This document shows, one piece after another, positions 26,184 to 34,214 of a stretch of 64,000 bases of DNA. How positions within the stretch are numbered: position 1 is the first letter of the stretch; every line of letters begins with the position of its first letter. Made by a program: the position numbers and the translations under genes. Source of the stretch: Atlantibacter subterraneus (lineage in GTDB: Bacteria > Pseudomonadota > Gammaproteobacteria > Enterobacterales > Enterobacteriaceae); the NCBI RefSeq assembly GCF_027853245.1, contig NZ_JAPTZM010000001.1, one strand, 5' to 3'. The notes beneath the pieces were generated by a model. It saw nothing but the letters and a program-made list of their open reading frames with translations, made no database searches and was not told where the DNA came from.

Positions 26184-26239
26184 TATCCTTTGTGCCCGGC
26201 ATAAATCCAGCCATTGTTGACTGATTTCCCACCAGCCGG
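26184..26239 (+). promoter_or_regulatory. pyrC promoter and CTP-sensing leader
   Basis: TATCCT (26184-26189) is the likely -10, with transcription starting in the GCCCGGC run at 26194-26200. If RNA starts at a C (high CTP), CCGGC at 26196-26200 can pair with GCCGG at 26235-26239, which overlaps the Shine-Dalgarno CCGGAG and blocks translation. If it starts at the G further down (low CTP), the pairing is lost. This is the switch known for E. coli and Salmonella pyrC, and its parts are all visible here. Confidence 0.85.
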
Positions 26240-26248
26240 AGCACGCTC

Positions 26249-27295
26249 ATGACCGTATCATCCCAGGAATTAACCATCCGCCGCCCAGACGACTGGCACG
26301 TCCATTTACGCGATGGCGAAATGCTGAACATCGTGGTGCCTTATACCAGCGAAACCTATGGCCGCGCGATTGTGATGCCCAACCTGGCACCGCCGGTGAC
26401 CACGGTTGACGCCGCCCGCGCTTACCGTCAGCGTATTCTGGATGCCGTACCGGCCGGTCATTCGTTCGAACCATTAATGACCTGCTATCTCACCGACACC
26501 CTTGACGCCGACGAGCTGGAACGCGGATTTAACGAAGGCGTGTTTACTGCCGCCAAGCTCTATCCGGCCAATGCCACCACCAACTCCAGCCACGGCGTGA
26601 CCAGCATCGATGCAATTATGCCGGTGCTGGAGCGAATGGAAAAAATCGGCATGCCGCTGCTGGTTCACGGCGAAGTGACCCACGCTGATATCGATATTTT
26701 CGACCGGGAAGCGCGCTTTATCGAAACCGTGATGGAGCCACTGCGCCAGCGCCTGACCCACCTGAAAGTGGTGTTTGAACATATCACCACCAAAGACGCC
26801 GCCCAGTATGTCGCCGACGGCAACGATCTGCTGGCCGCCACCATTACTCCGCAGCATTTGATGTTTAACCGCAACCATATGCTGGTTGGCGGCGTGCGCC
26901 CTCACCTCTATTGCCTGCCTATTTTAAAACGCAGCGTTCACCAGCAGGCGCTGCGCGAGCTGGTCGCCAGCGGCTGCGACCGGGTATTCCTCGGCACCGA
27001 CTCCGCACCTCATGCGCGTCATAAAAAAGAGACCAGCTGCGGCTGTGCCGGCTGCTTCAATGCGCCGTCCGCCCTGGGCGCCTACGCCACGGTGTTTGAA
27101 GAGATGAACGCACTGCAACATTTCGAAGGGTTCTGCTCGCTGAACGGCCCGCGTTTCTATGGCCTGCCGGTGAATGAAGCGCAAATCACGCTGGTCAAAC
27201 AGGAGCAAACTATCGCCCAGAGCATAGCCCTGAGCGACGACACCCTGATTCCGTTCCTGGCGGGTGAAACGGTGCGCTGGTCGGTAAAACGCTGA
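26249..27295 (+). CDS. pyrC: Dihydroorotase
   Basis: 348 residues, as in E. coli. Zinc amidohydrolase that closes carbamoyl-aspartate to dihydroorotate in pyrimidine synthesis. The metal ligands are visible: HVH at residues 17-19, the lysine of AAKLYPANATTNS that is carbamylated, VHGEVTHAD, and FLGTDSAPH with the catalytic aspartate. Controlled by PurR and by the start-switching leader. Confidence 0.98.
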   Translation: MTVSSQELTIRRPDDWHVHLRDGEMLNIVVPYTSETYGRAIVMPNLAPPVTTVDAARAYRQRILDAVPAGHSFEPLMTCYLTDTLDADELERGFNEGVFTAAKLYPANATTNSSHGVTSIDAIMPVLERMEKIGMPLLVHGEVTHADIDIFDREARFIETVMEPLRQRLTHLKVVFEHITTKDAAQYVADGNDLLAATITPQHLMFNRNHMLVGGVRPHLYCLPILKRSVHQQALRELVASGCDRVFLGTDSAPHARHKKETSCGCAGCFNAPSALGAYATVFEEMNALQHFEGFCSLNGPRFYGLPVNEAQITLVKQEQTIAQSIALSDDTLIPFLAGETVRWSVKR

Positions 27296-27337
27296 CAGAG
27301 AAATATTTTCTGCCCCCTGTTGCAACCTGGATAAGAT

Positions 27338-27357
27338 AACTGTATAAATATCCAGTA
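27338..27357. promoter_or_regulatory. LexA box of dinI
   Basis: AACTGTATAAATATCCAGTA contains CTG-N10-CAG with an AT-rich centre, the SOS-box pattern. It lies 20 bases upstream of the dinI start. Confidence 0.93.
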
Positions 27358-27376
27358 TAAATAACAGGGGGCGATC

Positions 27377-27622
27377 ATGCGTATTGAAGTCACCATAGCC
27401 AAAACCACCGTATTACCACCCGGCGCGATTGACGCGCTGACCACAGAACTGACGCGCCGTATCGAACATTCTTTTCCGGATACCGGAAATCATGTCAGCG
27501 TGCGCTATGCCGCTGCCAATAATCTCTCGGTGCTGGGCGGCGCGAAAGAGGACAAAGACCGCATCAGCGAGATCCTTCAGGAGACCTGGGAAAGCGCTGA
27601 CGACTGGTTCTCTTCACCCTGA
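27377..27622 (+). CDS. dinI: DNA-damage-inducible protein DinI
   Basis: 81 residues, as in E. coli. A small protein that binds and stabilises RecA filaments and limits UmuD cleavage. MRIEVTIAKTTVLPPGAIDA begins the family fold; the acidic C-terminal helix (ISEILQETWESADDWF) inserts into the RecA filament. Single gene under LexA control. Confidence 0.97.
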   Translation: MRIEVTIAKTTVLPPGAIDALTTELTRRIEHSFPDTGNHVSVRYAAANNLSVLGGAKEDKDRISEILQETWESADDWFSSP

Positions 27623-27630
27623 ATTCGTGT

Positions 27631-27680
27631 TGTATCAACATACTGCTTTATGCACACTTCTGCTGCGGTATGTTGATGCA
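27631..27680 (+). repeat. 13-bp inverted repeat downstream of dinI
   Basis: TGTATCAACATAC and GTATGTTGATGCA pair over 13 positions (one G-U) around a 24-base loop. It lies between the dinI stop and the terminator at 27725, so it will be in the dinI 3' RNA or in a separate short RNA. No clear promoter is visible directly before it. Confidence 0.6.
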
Positions 27681-27724
27681 TTTCGAATAGCGAAAATAAA
27701 AAAGTATTCTCTCATTGTGCATTT

Positions 27725-27749
27725 CCGGGCTCGCCGCCCGGCTTTTTAT
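27725..27749 (+). terminator. Intrinsic terminator downstream of dinI
   Basis: CCGGGC, TCGCC, GCCCGG followed by CTTTTTATT. It lies 100 bases after the dinI stop, leaving room for a 3' RNA with the inverted repeat before it. Confidence 0.85.
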
Positions 27750-27989
27750 TATCCTCTTAACCGCAATTCTCTTTTCAGTTTTATCTGTATTGCCGTGTTG
27801 TAAACGCTTATTTATCCGAATAAGTTGCCGTTTTATTGTTCAAACAATTCCACCGTTTAAAAAAATGTGTTGCAGAAAATATATTTTTTAGACGTCGGCG
27901 CTAATCCACTGATATACTGAAATTGCTTCAATAAAAGACGCATTGAACCTCGAACGACGTTGTCTATAAACACGATAAAGGGGGTTATA

Positions 27990-28244
27990 ATGGTAAAGAA
28001 TAATGAAGTTATTCAGACGCATCCCCTTGTAGGATGGGATATCAGCACCGTAGATAGCTACGATGCGCTGATGCTACGTTTGCACTATCAATCGCCAAAT
28101 CGCCCTAATCAAGATGACACCGAAGTTGGGCAAACCCTGTGGCTTACCACCGACGTAGCCCGCCAGTTTATTTCGATTCTCGAAGCTGGCATTGCGAAAA
28201 TAGAATCCAGTGATTACCAGGAAAACGATTATCGCAAACATTAG
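27990..28244 (+). CDS. bssS: Biofilm regulator BssS
   Basis: 84 residues from ATG 27990, the E. coli length, after AAAGGGGG. A small cytosolic protein (NNEVIQTHPLVGWDISTVDS) linked in E. coli to biofilm and signal-dependent gene regulation. Its mechanism is unknown. -10 TATACT at 27913-27918 gives a leader of about 70 bases. Confidence 0.95.
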   Translation: MVKNNEVIQTHPLVGWDISTVDSYDALMLRLHYQSPNRPNQDDTEVGQTLWLTTDVARQFISILEAGIAKIESSDYQENDYRKH

Positions 28245-28265
28245 TTTGCTTATCTTTTAATCGAC

Positions 28266-28290
28266 AGGCACCTTCGGGTGCCTTAATTTT
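28266..28290 (+). terminator. Intrinsic terminator of bssS
   Basis: AGGCACC, TTCG, GGTGCCT followed by TAATTTTA. The UUCG tetraloop makes the stem stable. Confidence 0.85.
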
Positions 28291-28472
28291 ATGAATATTC
28301 TGATTGCTGCCGCTTATATAAATTTTGCTTAAGCGTTGTTGCGCAAACATATCCGCACTGCCTTTTGGTTATATTTCCCGCGATTCTGGTTGTTAACTAT
28401 TCGGGTAAATCTTGTTTCTTTTCCTCAGGTTCTTTACCCTGCACTCCCTTCACTCAAATGGAGAAAATGTCC

Positions 28473-29594
28473 ATGGAGTACGATCTCATTATTGTTGGCA
28501 GCGGGTCCGTGGGTGCCGCTGCCGGGTATTACGCCACCCGTGCGGGGCTGAAGGTATTAATGACCGATTCGGCTCATCCACCGCATAAAGAAGGCAGCCA
28601 TCACGGTGAATCACGCCTTATCCGTCATGCCTATGGCGAAGGTGAAAAGTACGTCCCGCTGGTGCTGCGGGCGCAAGCGCTGTGGGATGAACTCCAGCAG
28701 CTAAGCGGCGAGAAAATCTTTACCCGCAGCGGCGTGTTGAATCTTGGGCCAACGCATTCCAAATTTCTGTTGAACGTAGAGCAAAGCGCGCAGCAGTTCA
28801 GCCTGCCGCTGGAAAAACTCGACGCTGCCGCGCTGATGGCCCGCTGGCCTGAAATCACCGTCCCGGCGGATTTTATCGGCCTGTTCGAACCCAATTCCGG
28901 CGTGCTGCACAGCGAAACCGCTATCGCCGCCTGGATACGTCTGGCAGAACAAGCGGGCTGCGCCCAGCTGTTTAATTGCCCGGTACAGGCCATTCACAGC
29001 GATGCGGACGGTGTCAGTATTGATACGTCTGAAGGCACCTTTCGCGGCCGCAAGCTGCTGTTGAGCGCCGGAACCTGGGTGAAGCGGCTGGTCCCTGAGC
29101 TCCCTGTTACCCCGGTGCGCAAGATATTCGCCTGGTATCAGGCCGATGGTCGTTACAGCACCAATAACCGTTTTCCGGCCTTTACCGGCGAATTGCCCAA
29201 TGGCGATCAGTTTTATGGTTTCCCCGCAGACAATAACGAGCTGAAAATCGGCAAGCACAACGGCGGACAAATCATTAGCGAGCCTGAACAACGTAAACCT
29301 TTCGGCGCGGTGCATACCGATGGCGCAGAGGCTTTCCCGTTCTTACGGCATATCCTCCCGGGTATTGGCGGCTGTCTGTATGGCGCAGCCTGTACTTATG
29401 ATAATTCCCCGGATGAAGATTTTATTATCGATACGCTACCCGGCGCGCCTAATGCCCTGGTGATTACCGGCCTGAGCGGGCATGGCTTTAAGTTCGCGTC
29501 GGTGCTGGGTGAAATCGCCTGCAAGTTTGCGCAAGACGTTGCCTCTCCGTTCGATCTTTCGCCTTTCGCCCTGAGCCGCTTTAAAAATGCCTGA
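28473..29594 (+). CDS. solA: N-methyl-L-tryptophan oxidase
   Basis: 373 residues from ATG 28473 (372 in E. coli). Flavoprotein of the monomeric sarcosine oxidase family that oxidatively demethylates N-methyl amino acids. The N-terminal dinucleotide fold is LIIVGSGSVGAAAGYYATRA, and the cysteine of GAACTYDNSPDEDF is the covalent flavin attachment site. GSHHGESRLIRHAYGE is the conserved active-site loop. GGAG lies nine bases before the chosen start. Confidence 0.96.
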   Translation: MEYDLIIVGSGSVGAAAGYYATRAGLKVLMTDSAHPPHKEGSHHGESRLIRHAYGEGEKYVPLVLRAQALWDELQQLSGEKIFTRSGVLNLGPTHSKFLLNVEQSAQQFSLPLEKLDAAALMARWPEITVPADFIGLFEPNSGVLHSETAIAAWIRLAEQAGCAQLFNCPVQAIHSDADGVSIDTSEGTFRGRKLLLSAGTWVKRLVPELPVTPVRKIFAWYQADGRYSTNNRFPAFTGELPNGDQFYGFPADNNELKIGKHNGGQIISEPEQRKPFGAVHTDGAEAFPFLRHILPGIGGCLYGAACTYDNSPDEDFIIDTLPGAPNALVITGLSGHGFKFASVLGEIACKFAQDVASPFDLSPFALSRFKNA

Positions 29595-29596
29595 TA

Positions 29597-29620
29597 ACAA
29601 GGGTGGGCTCCCACCCTTGT
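29597..29620. terminator. Hairpin after solA
   Basis: ACAAGGGTGGG, CT, CCCACCCTTGT: a perfect 11-bp stem directly after the stop, with no T-run. Confidence 0.6.
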
Positions 29621-29683
29621 AATTCTCCTCACGGCGCGGTAACCGGGTATAATGCCGCTGACTTTTCTCAAATGGGCTTAACC

Positions 29684-29797
29684 ATGCGTCGGCTGTTTCA
29701 TTTTCTGGTCAATAACGTGCGCGAGCATCTGGTACTTTACCTGGTGCTGTGGTCGTTACTGGCAATTATCGATCTGATCTGGATCTGGTTTTTCTGA
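29684..29797 (+). CDS. yceO: Small membrane protein YceO
   Basis: 37 residues from ATG 29684, or 41 from ATG 29672. MRRLFHFLVNNVREHLVLYL begins one positively charged amphipathic stretch and one hydrophobic segment (LYLVLWSLLAIIDLIWIWFF). It matches the C-terminal 37 residues of E. coli YceO (46 residues); the E. coli N-terminal extension is not encoded here. A -10-like TATAAT lies at 29648-29653. Function unknown. Confidence 0.75.
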   Translation: MRRLFHFLVNNVREHLVLYLVLWSLLAIIDLIWIWFF

Positions 29798-29817
29798 CGC
29801 GTCTGTCATCAATAAAA

Positions 29818-29856
29818 TTGACATACATTGACAAAACACTGACGCAGATTTAACGA
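29818..29856 (+). promoter_or_regulatory. Probable promoter of yceJ-yceI
   Basis: Two TTGACA hexamers (29818-29823 and 29828-29833), ten bases apart. The second is 17 bases before TAACGA (29851-29856), a weak -10. It lies in the 234-base gap before yceJ. Confidence 0.5.
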
Positions 29857-30031
29857 TTCCCGCCTCTTTTCCGCCGTTATTCCACGCCAAAACAACGCTA
29901 AATTACGCCTTAGCTAAGCATTATTTTGTCATTCAATTTCTTTGATGAACTGCTTCCATTTTTTTGGATTGCTTTTGGTTGGCGCTCACGCCATTGTTGC
30001 AGCAACTTTAAAATTTAACAGGCGCACAACA

Positions 30032-30583
30032 ATGCAGTGGCGTAACTCACCTACCCGATACGGACATCTTTCAGTGATTTTACACTGGGCCATCGCCCTT
30101 ACCGTTTACGGTATGTTCGGGCTTGGCTTATGGATGGTGACCCTCAGCTATTACGATGGCTGGTACCACGACGCCCCTGAGCTCCATAAAAGCATCGGCA
30201 TCCTGCTGATGATGGCGATGGTGATTCGCTTAGTCTGGCGCATGATTTCGAAGCCGCCACGCGCCCTGGCGACTTACTCCGCGTTTACCCGCGTCGCCGC
30301 GGCGGCTGGCCATGCCCTGCTCTATCTGCTGCTTTTCGCCATTCTGATTAGCGGTTACCTGATTTCCACCGCCGACGGCAAGCCCATCAGCGTATTTGGC
30401 TGGTTCGAGGTGCCTGCCACCCTCAGCGATGCGGGCGTACAGGCCGATCTCGCCGGTCAGGTCCACCTGTGGCTGGCGTGGGGCGTAGTTATCTTTTCCG
30501 TCTTACACGCGCTTGCCGCGTTAAAACACCACTTTATCGATAAAGATGCCACCCTGAAGCGGATGCTCGGGAAAGCGTCATAA
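30032..30583 (+). CDS. yceJ: Cytochrome b561 family protein YceJ
   Basis: 183 residues from ATG 30032 (188 in E. coli). Four-helix di-haem membrane cytochrome: histidines in LHWAIALTVYG, PELHKSIGILL, AAGHALLYLLL and QVHLWLAWGVV are in the helix positions expected for haem ligands. Probably carries electrons from quinol in the inner membrane. It forms an operon with yceI, whose lipocalin-like product is periplasmic. Confidence 0.93.
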   Translation: MQWRNSPTRYGHLSVILHWAIALTVYGMFGLGLWMVTLSYYDGWYHDAPELHKSIGILLMMAMVIRLVWRMISKPPRALATYSAFTRVAAAAGHALLYLLLFAILISGYLISTADGKPISVFGWFEVPATLSDAGVQADLAGQVHLWLAWGVVIFSVLHALAALKHHFIDKDATLKRMLGKAS

Positions 30584-30603
30584 CTAAGGACTAAGGAGCG
30601 ACA

Positions 30604-31179
30604 ATGAAAAAAAGCCTGCTGGGGTTAACTATGGGTGCCCTGTTATTTACCACCGGTTCCGCCGTGGCTGCGGATTACGTTATCGACAAACAGGGCCAGC
30701 ATGCCTTTGTTAATTTCCGCATTCAGCATCTGGGTTACAGCTGGCTGTACGGCACGTTCCGCGATTTCGACGGCTCATTTACCTTTGATGAGAAAAACCC
30801 GGCAGCGGATAAAGTGAATGTCACCATCAACACTAACAGCCTGGATACCAATCATGCTGAGCGTGACAAGCACCTGCGCAGCGCGGATTTCCTGAATGTG
30901 GCCAAATTCCCGCAGGCGACCTTCACTTCGACGGAAGTGAAAAAAGACGGTGAAGGGCTGGATATTACCGGCAATCTGACCCTCAACGGCGTGACTAAGC
31001 CGGTAACGCTGGATGCTAAATTAATCGGCCAGGGCAGCGACCCGTGGGGCGGCCAGCGCGCAGGCTTTGAGGCCAGCGGTAAAATTCATCTTAAAGATTT
31101 TAATATCACCACCGACCTGGGCCCGGCGTCTCAGGATGTTGAGCTGATTATCTCTGTCGAAGGCGTTCAGAAGAAATAA
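30604..31179 (+). CDS. yceI: Periplasmic YceI-family lipid-binding protein
   Basis: 191 residues, as in E. coli. A signal peptide (LLGLTMGALLFTTGSAVA) is cleaved before ADYVIDKQGQHAFV. The rest is the YceI beta-barrel, which in homologues binds isoprenoid quinone-like lipids. It is base- and osmotically-induced in E. coli. It starts 20 bases after yceJ, with AAGGAGCG before the ATG. Confidence 0.96.
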   Translation: MKKSLLGLTMGALLFTTGSAVAADYVIDKQGQHAFVNFRIQHLGYSWLYGTFRDFDGSFTFDEKNPAADKVNVTINTNSLDTNHAERDKHLRSADFLNVAKFPQATFTSTEVKKDGEGLDITGNLTLNGVTKPVTLDAKLIGQGSDPWGGQRAGFEASGKIHLKDFNITTDLGPASQDVELIISVEGVQKK

Positions 31180-31185
31180 CCGGTT

Positions 31186-31209
31186 CCCTCGCGGCGGCTG
31201 CCGCGAGGG
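31186..31209. terminator. Hairpin between convergent yceI and trhO
   Basis: CCCTCGCGGC, GGCT, GCCGCGAGGG: a perfect 10-bp stem located between the two stop codons. There is no T-run on either strand. Confidence 0.55.
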
Positions 31210-31215
31210 GAAAGG

Positions 31216-32265
31216 TCACTCGGGGTCAGGAATGCCCAGTTTGGTATTCAACCGTCCCCGGGATTTATTAAAAATTTTCGCGCCGTTTTCCCGCCCTGCA
31301 CGCAATTGACGCTGCTGCTCTTCCGGTAACGCCAGTTCGTGCTGGCATTTCTCGCTACAGCAACCGTTGAATTTCTCGGCGCACGTCGGGCACTGAATAA
31401 ACAGCAGATGGCAGCCGTCGTTTTTGCAGTTGGTATGGGTATCGCACGGCGCGCCGCACTGGTGGCAATGGGCAATCACGTCGTTGCTGATCCGCTCACC
31501 CATTCGCTCATCAAACACAAAGTTTTTGCCGACGAAACGCACCGGCAGCCCCTGCTCGCGGGCGCGGCGGGCATATTCAATGATCCCGCCCTCAATATGC
31601 CAGACCTGCTTAAAGCCGTTATGGCGCATCCAGGCGCTGGCTTTTTCACAGCGAATGCCGCCGGTGCAGTACATGACGATTTTTTTGTCTTTATGCGCTT
31701 CCATCATCTCGACGGCTTTCGGCAACTGCTCGCGGAAGGTGTCTGCGGGGATTTCCAGCGCATTTTCGAAATGGCCCACTTCGTACTCATAGTGGTTACG
31801 CATATCGATAAACACCGCGTCTGGATCGTCGAGCATGGCGTTCACTTCAGCGGCTTTCAGGTACTCGCCGACGTCGCTGGCATCAAACTGCGGATCGTCA
31901 ATGCCGTCAGCCACGATACGGTCGCGCACTTTCATCCGCAGCACCCAAAACGATTTCCCGTCATCATCCACCGCGATATTCAGCCGCAGGCCGTTGAGCG
32001 CCGGATCAAAACCGTACAGCAGTTCGCGCAGCGCCTCAAGGTTGCTGGCCGGCACGCTAATCTGGGCGTTAATCCCCTCGTTGGCGAGATAAACGCGGCC
32101 AAATACCTTCAGCTCAACAAACGCCTGGTACAGCGCGTCGCGAGTGGCCTGAGGATTAACGATGGTGAAATATTTATAGAATGAGACTGTGGTGCGCGGC
32201 TCGGTTTCCGCCAACATACGCGCCCTGAGTTCCTCATTCGAAATGCGGTTATGCAACACTGGCAT
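31216..32265 (-). CDS. trhO: tRNA uridine-34 hydroxylase TrhO (rhodanese family)
   Basis: 349 residues from ATG 32265 (350 in E. coli, formerly YceA), with AGGAACGAACACC before it. Oxygen-dependent enzyme that makes 5-hydroxyuridine in the wobble position of certain tRNAs. An N-terminal acylphosphatase-like domain is followed by a rhodanese domain with the active cysteine in MYCTGGIRCEKA and a Cys-rich C-terminus (CHQCGAPC; CPTCAEKF). Confidence 0.95.
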   Translation of the reverse strand: MPVLHNRISNEELRARMLAETEPRTTVSFYKYFTIVNPQATRDALYQAFVELKVFGRVYLANEGINAQISVPASNLEALRELLYGFDPALNGLRLNIAVDDDGKSFWVLRMKVRDRIVADGIDDPQFDASDVGEYLKAAEVNAMLDDPDAVFIDMRNHYEYEVGHFENALEIPADTFREQLPKAVEMMEAHKDKKIVMYCTGGIRCEKASAWMRHNGFKQVWHIEGGIIEYARRAREQGLPVRFVGKNFVFDERMGERISNDVIAHCHQCGAPCDTHTNCKNDGCHLLFIQCPTCAEKFNGCCSEKCQHELALPEEQQRQLRAGRENGAKIFNKSRGRLNTKLGIPDPE

Positions 32266-32479
32266 GGTGTTCGTTCCTGCAATCGGTAAGGGAAATTTAT
32301 CGCGCGGCATGATATAGCATTTAACACCAATTTACATCCACACAATCTGCGCTACATTTGCACCCTTATTTCAACAAACCCAACGGCATACCCGGCTAAC
32401 TCTCTGAGATTTTTGGCCCCGGGAAAAATTAATGCCACAATAGGCCCTATAGTTTCTCGATTTGTCATTCAGGAAATTC

Positions 32480-33400
32480 ATGACTCAATTACCCACATTC
32501 TCGCGTCGTCTGCTTCATCCCCGTTTCTGGCTGAACTGGCTGGGCATTAGTGTGCTCTGGCTAGTGGTTCTGCTGCCCTACCCGGTGATTTATCGCCTCG
32601 GCTGCGGTATAGGCCGCCTGGCGATGCGCTTTATGAAGCGCCGCGCGCGCATTGCGTACCGTAACCTTGAGCTGTGCTTCCCGGAAAAATCGGACGCGGA
32701 ACGCCATCAGATGGTGGTGAAAAACTTTGAATCGGTCGGCATGGGCCTGATGGAAACCGGTATGGCGTGGTTCTGGCCCACCTGGCGCGTTGAACGCTGG
32801 TTCGATGTGTCCGGCACCGAGCATATCAAAGCGGTGCAGGATCAGGGTAAAGGCGTGCTGCTGATTGGCGTTCACTTTCTGACGCTGGAACTGGGCGCGC
32901 GGATTTTCGGGATCCATAACCCGGGTATCGGCGTGTATCGCCCCAACGACAATCCCCTGCTCGACTGGCTGCAAACCTGGGGGCGGATGCGTTCCAATAA
33001 GGCGATGATCGATCGCAAAGATCTCAAAGGCATGGTGCGGGCGCTGAAAAACGGCGACATCATCTGGTATGCGCCGGACCACGATTACGGCCCGCGCAGC
33101 AGCGTGTTTGTGCCGTTTTTCGCCGTCGAACAGGCCGCGACCACTACCGGCACCTGGATGCTGGCGAAAATGTCCCGGGCCTGCGTGGTGCCGTTTGTGC
33201 CGCGCCGTAAGCCGGATGGCACAGGGTATGAAATGGTGATCCTTGAGCCGGAGTGCAATCCGCCGCTGGAAACCGCCGAAGAGACCGCTCGCTGGATGAA
33301 CGGCGTGGTGGAGCGCTGCATTATGATGGCTCCGGAGCAGTACATGTGGTTACACCGCCGGTTTAAAACGCGCCCTGAAGGCGTGCCCTCGCGTTACTGA
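32480..33400 (+). CDS. lpxL: Lipid A lauroyltransferase LpxL
   Basis: 306 residues from ATG 32480, the E. coli length, with AGGA before it. Adds the secondary laurate to Kdo2-lipid IVA on the inner face of the inner membrane. One N-terminal membrane segment (LNWLGISVLWLVVLLPYPVI) is present, and the catalytic HFLTLE with His132 and Glu137. In E. coli mdtG lies between lpxL and yceK; it is absent here. Confidence 0.97.
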   Translation: MTQLPTFSRRLLHPRFWLNWLGISVLWLVVLLPYPVIYRLGCGIGRLAMRFMKRRARIAYRNLELCFPEKSDAERHQMVVKNFESVGMGLMETGMAWFWPTWRVERWFDVSGTEHIKAVQDQGKGVLLIGVHFLTLELGARIFGIHNPGIGVYRPNDNPLLDWLQTWGRMRSNKAMIDRKDLKGMVRALKNGDIIWYAPDHDYGPRSSVFVPFFAVEQAATTTGTWMLAKMSRACVVPFVPRRKPDGTGYEMVILEPECNPPLETAEETARWMNGVVERCIMMAPEQYMWLHRRFKTRPEGVPSRY

Positions 33401-33406
33401 TCCTCC

Positions 33407-33428
33407 CGGCGGCAGGGAACTGCCGCCG
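33407..33428. terminator. Hairpin after lpxL
   Basis: CGGCGGCAG, GGAA, CTGCCGCCG: a perfect 9-bp stem six bases after the stop codon, with no T-run. Confidence 0.55.
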
Positions 33429-33538
33429 CGTTGTGGCGACCCTCTGATATTTCAGCAATAAAATTTCACATTCATACTGGCAAATTGTCAGATTCGTCTA
33501 TTCTTTCCTGAAAAGCCCATGCACACAGGGAGATTGCC

Positions 33539-33913
33539 ATGTCTATGTACGCCACACTTGAAGAAGCCATTGACGCCGCTCGCGAAGAGTTCCTTGCGGA
33601 TAATCCCGGGATCGCTGAAGACGAGGCAAACATACAGCAGCTTAATATCCAGAAATACATCCTGCAGGATGGCGATATTATGTGGCAGGCTGAGTTTTTT
33701 GCCGACGATAGCGAGGATGGCGAGTGTCTACCGGTGTTAACCGGTGAAGCCGCTCAGAGCGTGTTTGACGGCGATTTTGACGAAATCGAGCTGCGCCAGG
33801 AGTGGCTGGAGGAAAATACCCTCCATGAATGGGATGAGGGCGAATTCCAGCTGGAACCGCCGCTGGATACCGAGGAAGGCCGGGCAGCAGCGGACGAGTG
33901 GGACGAACGCTAG
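33539..33913 (+). CDS. msyB: Acidic protein MsyB
   Basis: 124 residues, as in E. coli. Very acidic, especially in the C-terminal third (EENTLHEWDEGEFQLEPPLD). A multicopy suppressor of secY and secA export defects in E. coli; the molecular role is unclear. Its stop codon is one base from the stop codon of the convergent yceK. Confidence 0.95.
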   Translation: MSMYATLEEAIDAAREEFLADNPGIAEDEANIQQLNIQKYILQDGDIMWQAEFFADDSEDGECLPVLTGEAAQSVFDGDFDEIELRQEWLEENTLHEWDEGEFQLEPPLDTEEGRAAADEWDER

Positions 33914-33914
33914 G

Positions 33915-34142
33915 TTATTCGTACGGACCGTGACTCGCATCAATCGGCAGTAGCAGGGTATCGAATACCAGCGAAAACGGCAGATCGAGCACGGTAACGT
34001 ACCGCCACGCAGAGTCTCTGACATCCCACTGTACGCCGGGATAATACTGGTTGCCGTGCCCCTGTCCGGGTATGGTTCGGCTAATAATGCTGCCGCAGCC
34101 GCTTAACAGCAGCGCGGCCAGGATGATAACAACAGCGCGCAT
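33915..34142 (-). CDS. yceK: Lipoprotein YceK
   Basis: 75 residues, as in E. coli. A signal peptide with lipobox AALLLSGCGS, followed by the conserved SIISRTIPGQGHGNQYYPGV and a hydrophobic VLDLPFSLVFDTLLLPID. A small DUF1375 lipoprotein of unknown function. It is convergent with msyB and sits behind the opgH terminator. Confidence 0.95.
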   Translation of the reverse strand: MRAVVIILAALLLSGCGSIISRTIPGQGHGNQYYPGVQWDVRDSAWRYVTVLDLPFSLVFDTLLLPIDASHGPYE

Positions 34143-34170
34143 TCAATAATTCCTGTCAGTCTTAGGGATA

Positions 34171-34199
34171 AAAAAGCCGGCCCTGGTGGCCGGCTTTTT
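34171..34199 (-). terminator. Bidirectional intrinsic terminator of opgGH
   Basis: AAAAAGCCGGCC, CTGGT, GGCCGGCTTTTT: a 12-bp palindrome with A and T runs on both flanks. It ends the minus-strand opgGH transcript 16 bases beyond opgH. Confidence 0.93.
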
Positions 34200-34214
34200 A
34201 CATTGCAGAACAGT

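Larger units (their letters stand above)
27623..27989. other. Intergenic region dinI-bssS
   Basis: 367 bases without a gene. It contains a long inverted repeat (27631-27680), an intrinsic terminator (27725-27749), and an AT-rich stretch before bssS with a good -10 (TATACT, 27913-27918). Confidence 0.8.

Noticed and set aside
31339..32184. 281-codon open frame antisense to trhO
   Set aside because: trhO has full-length family similarity; the opposite frame is a composition effect.
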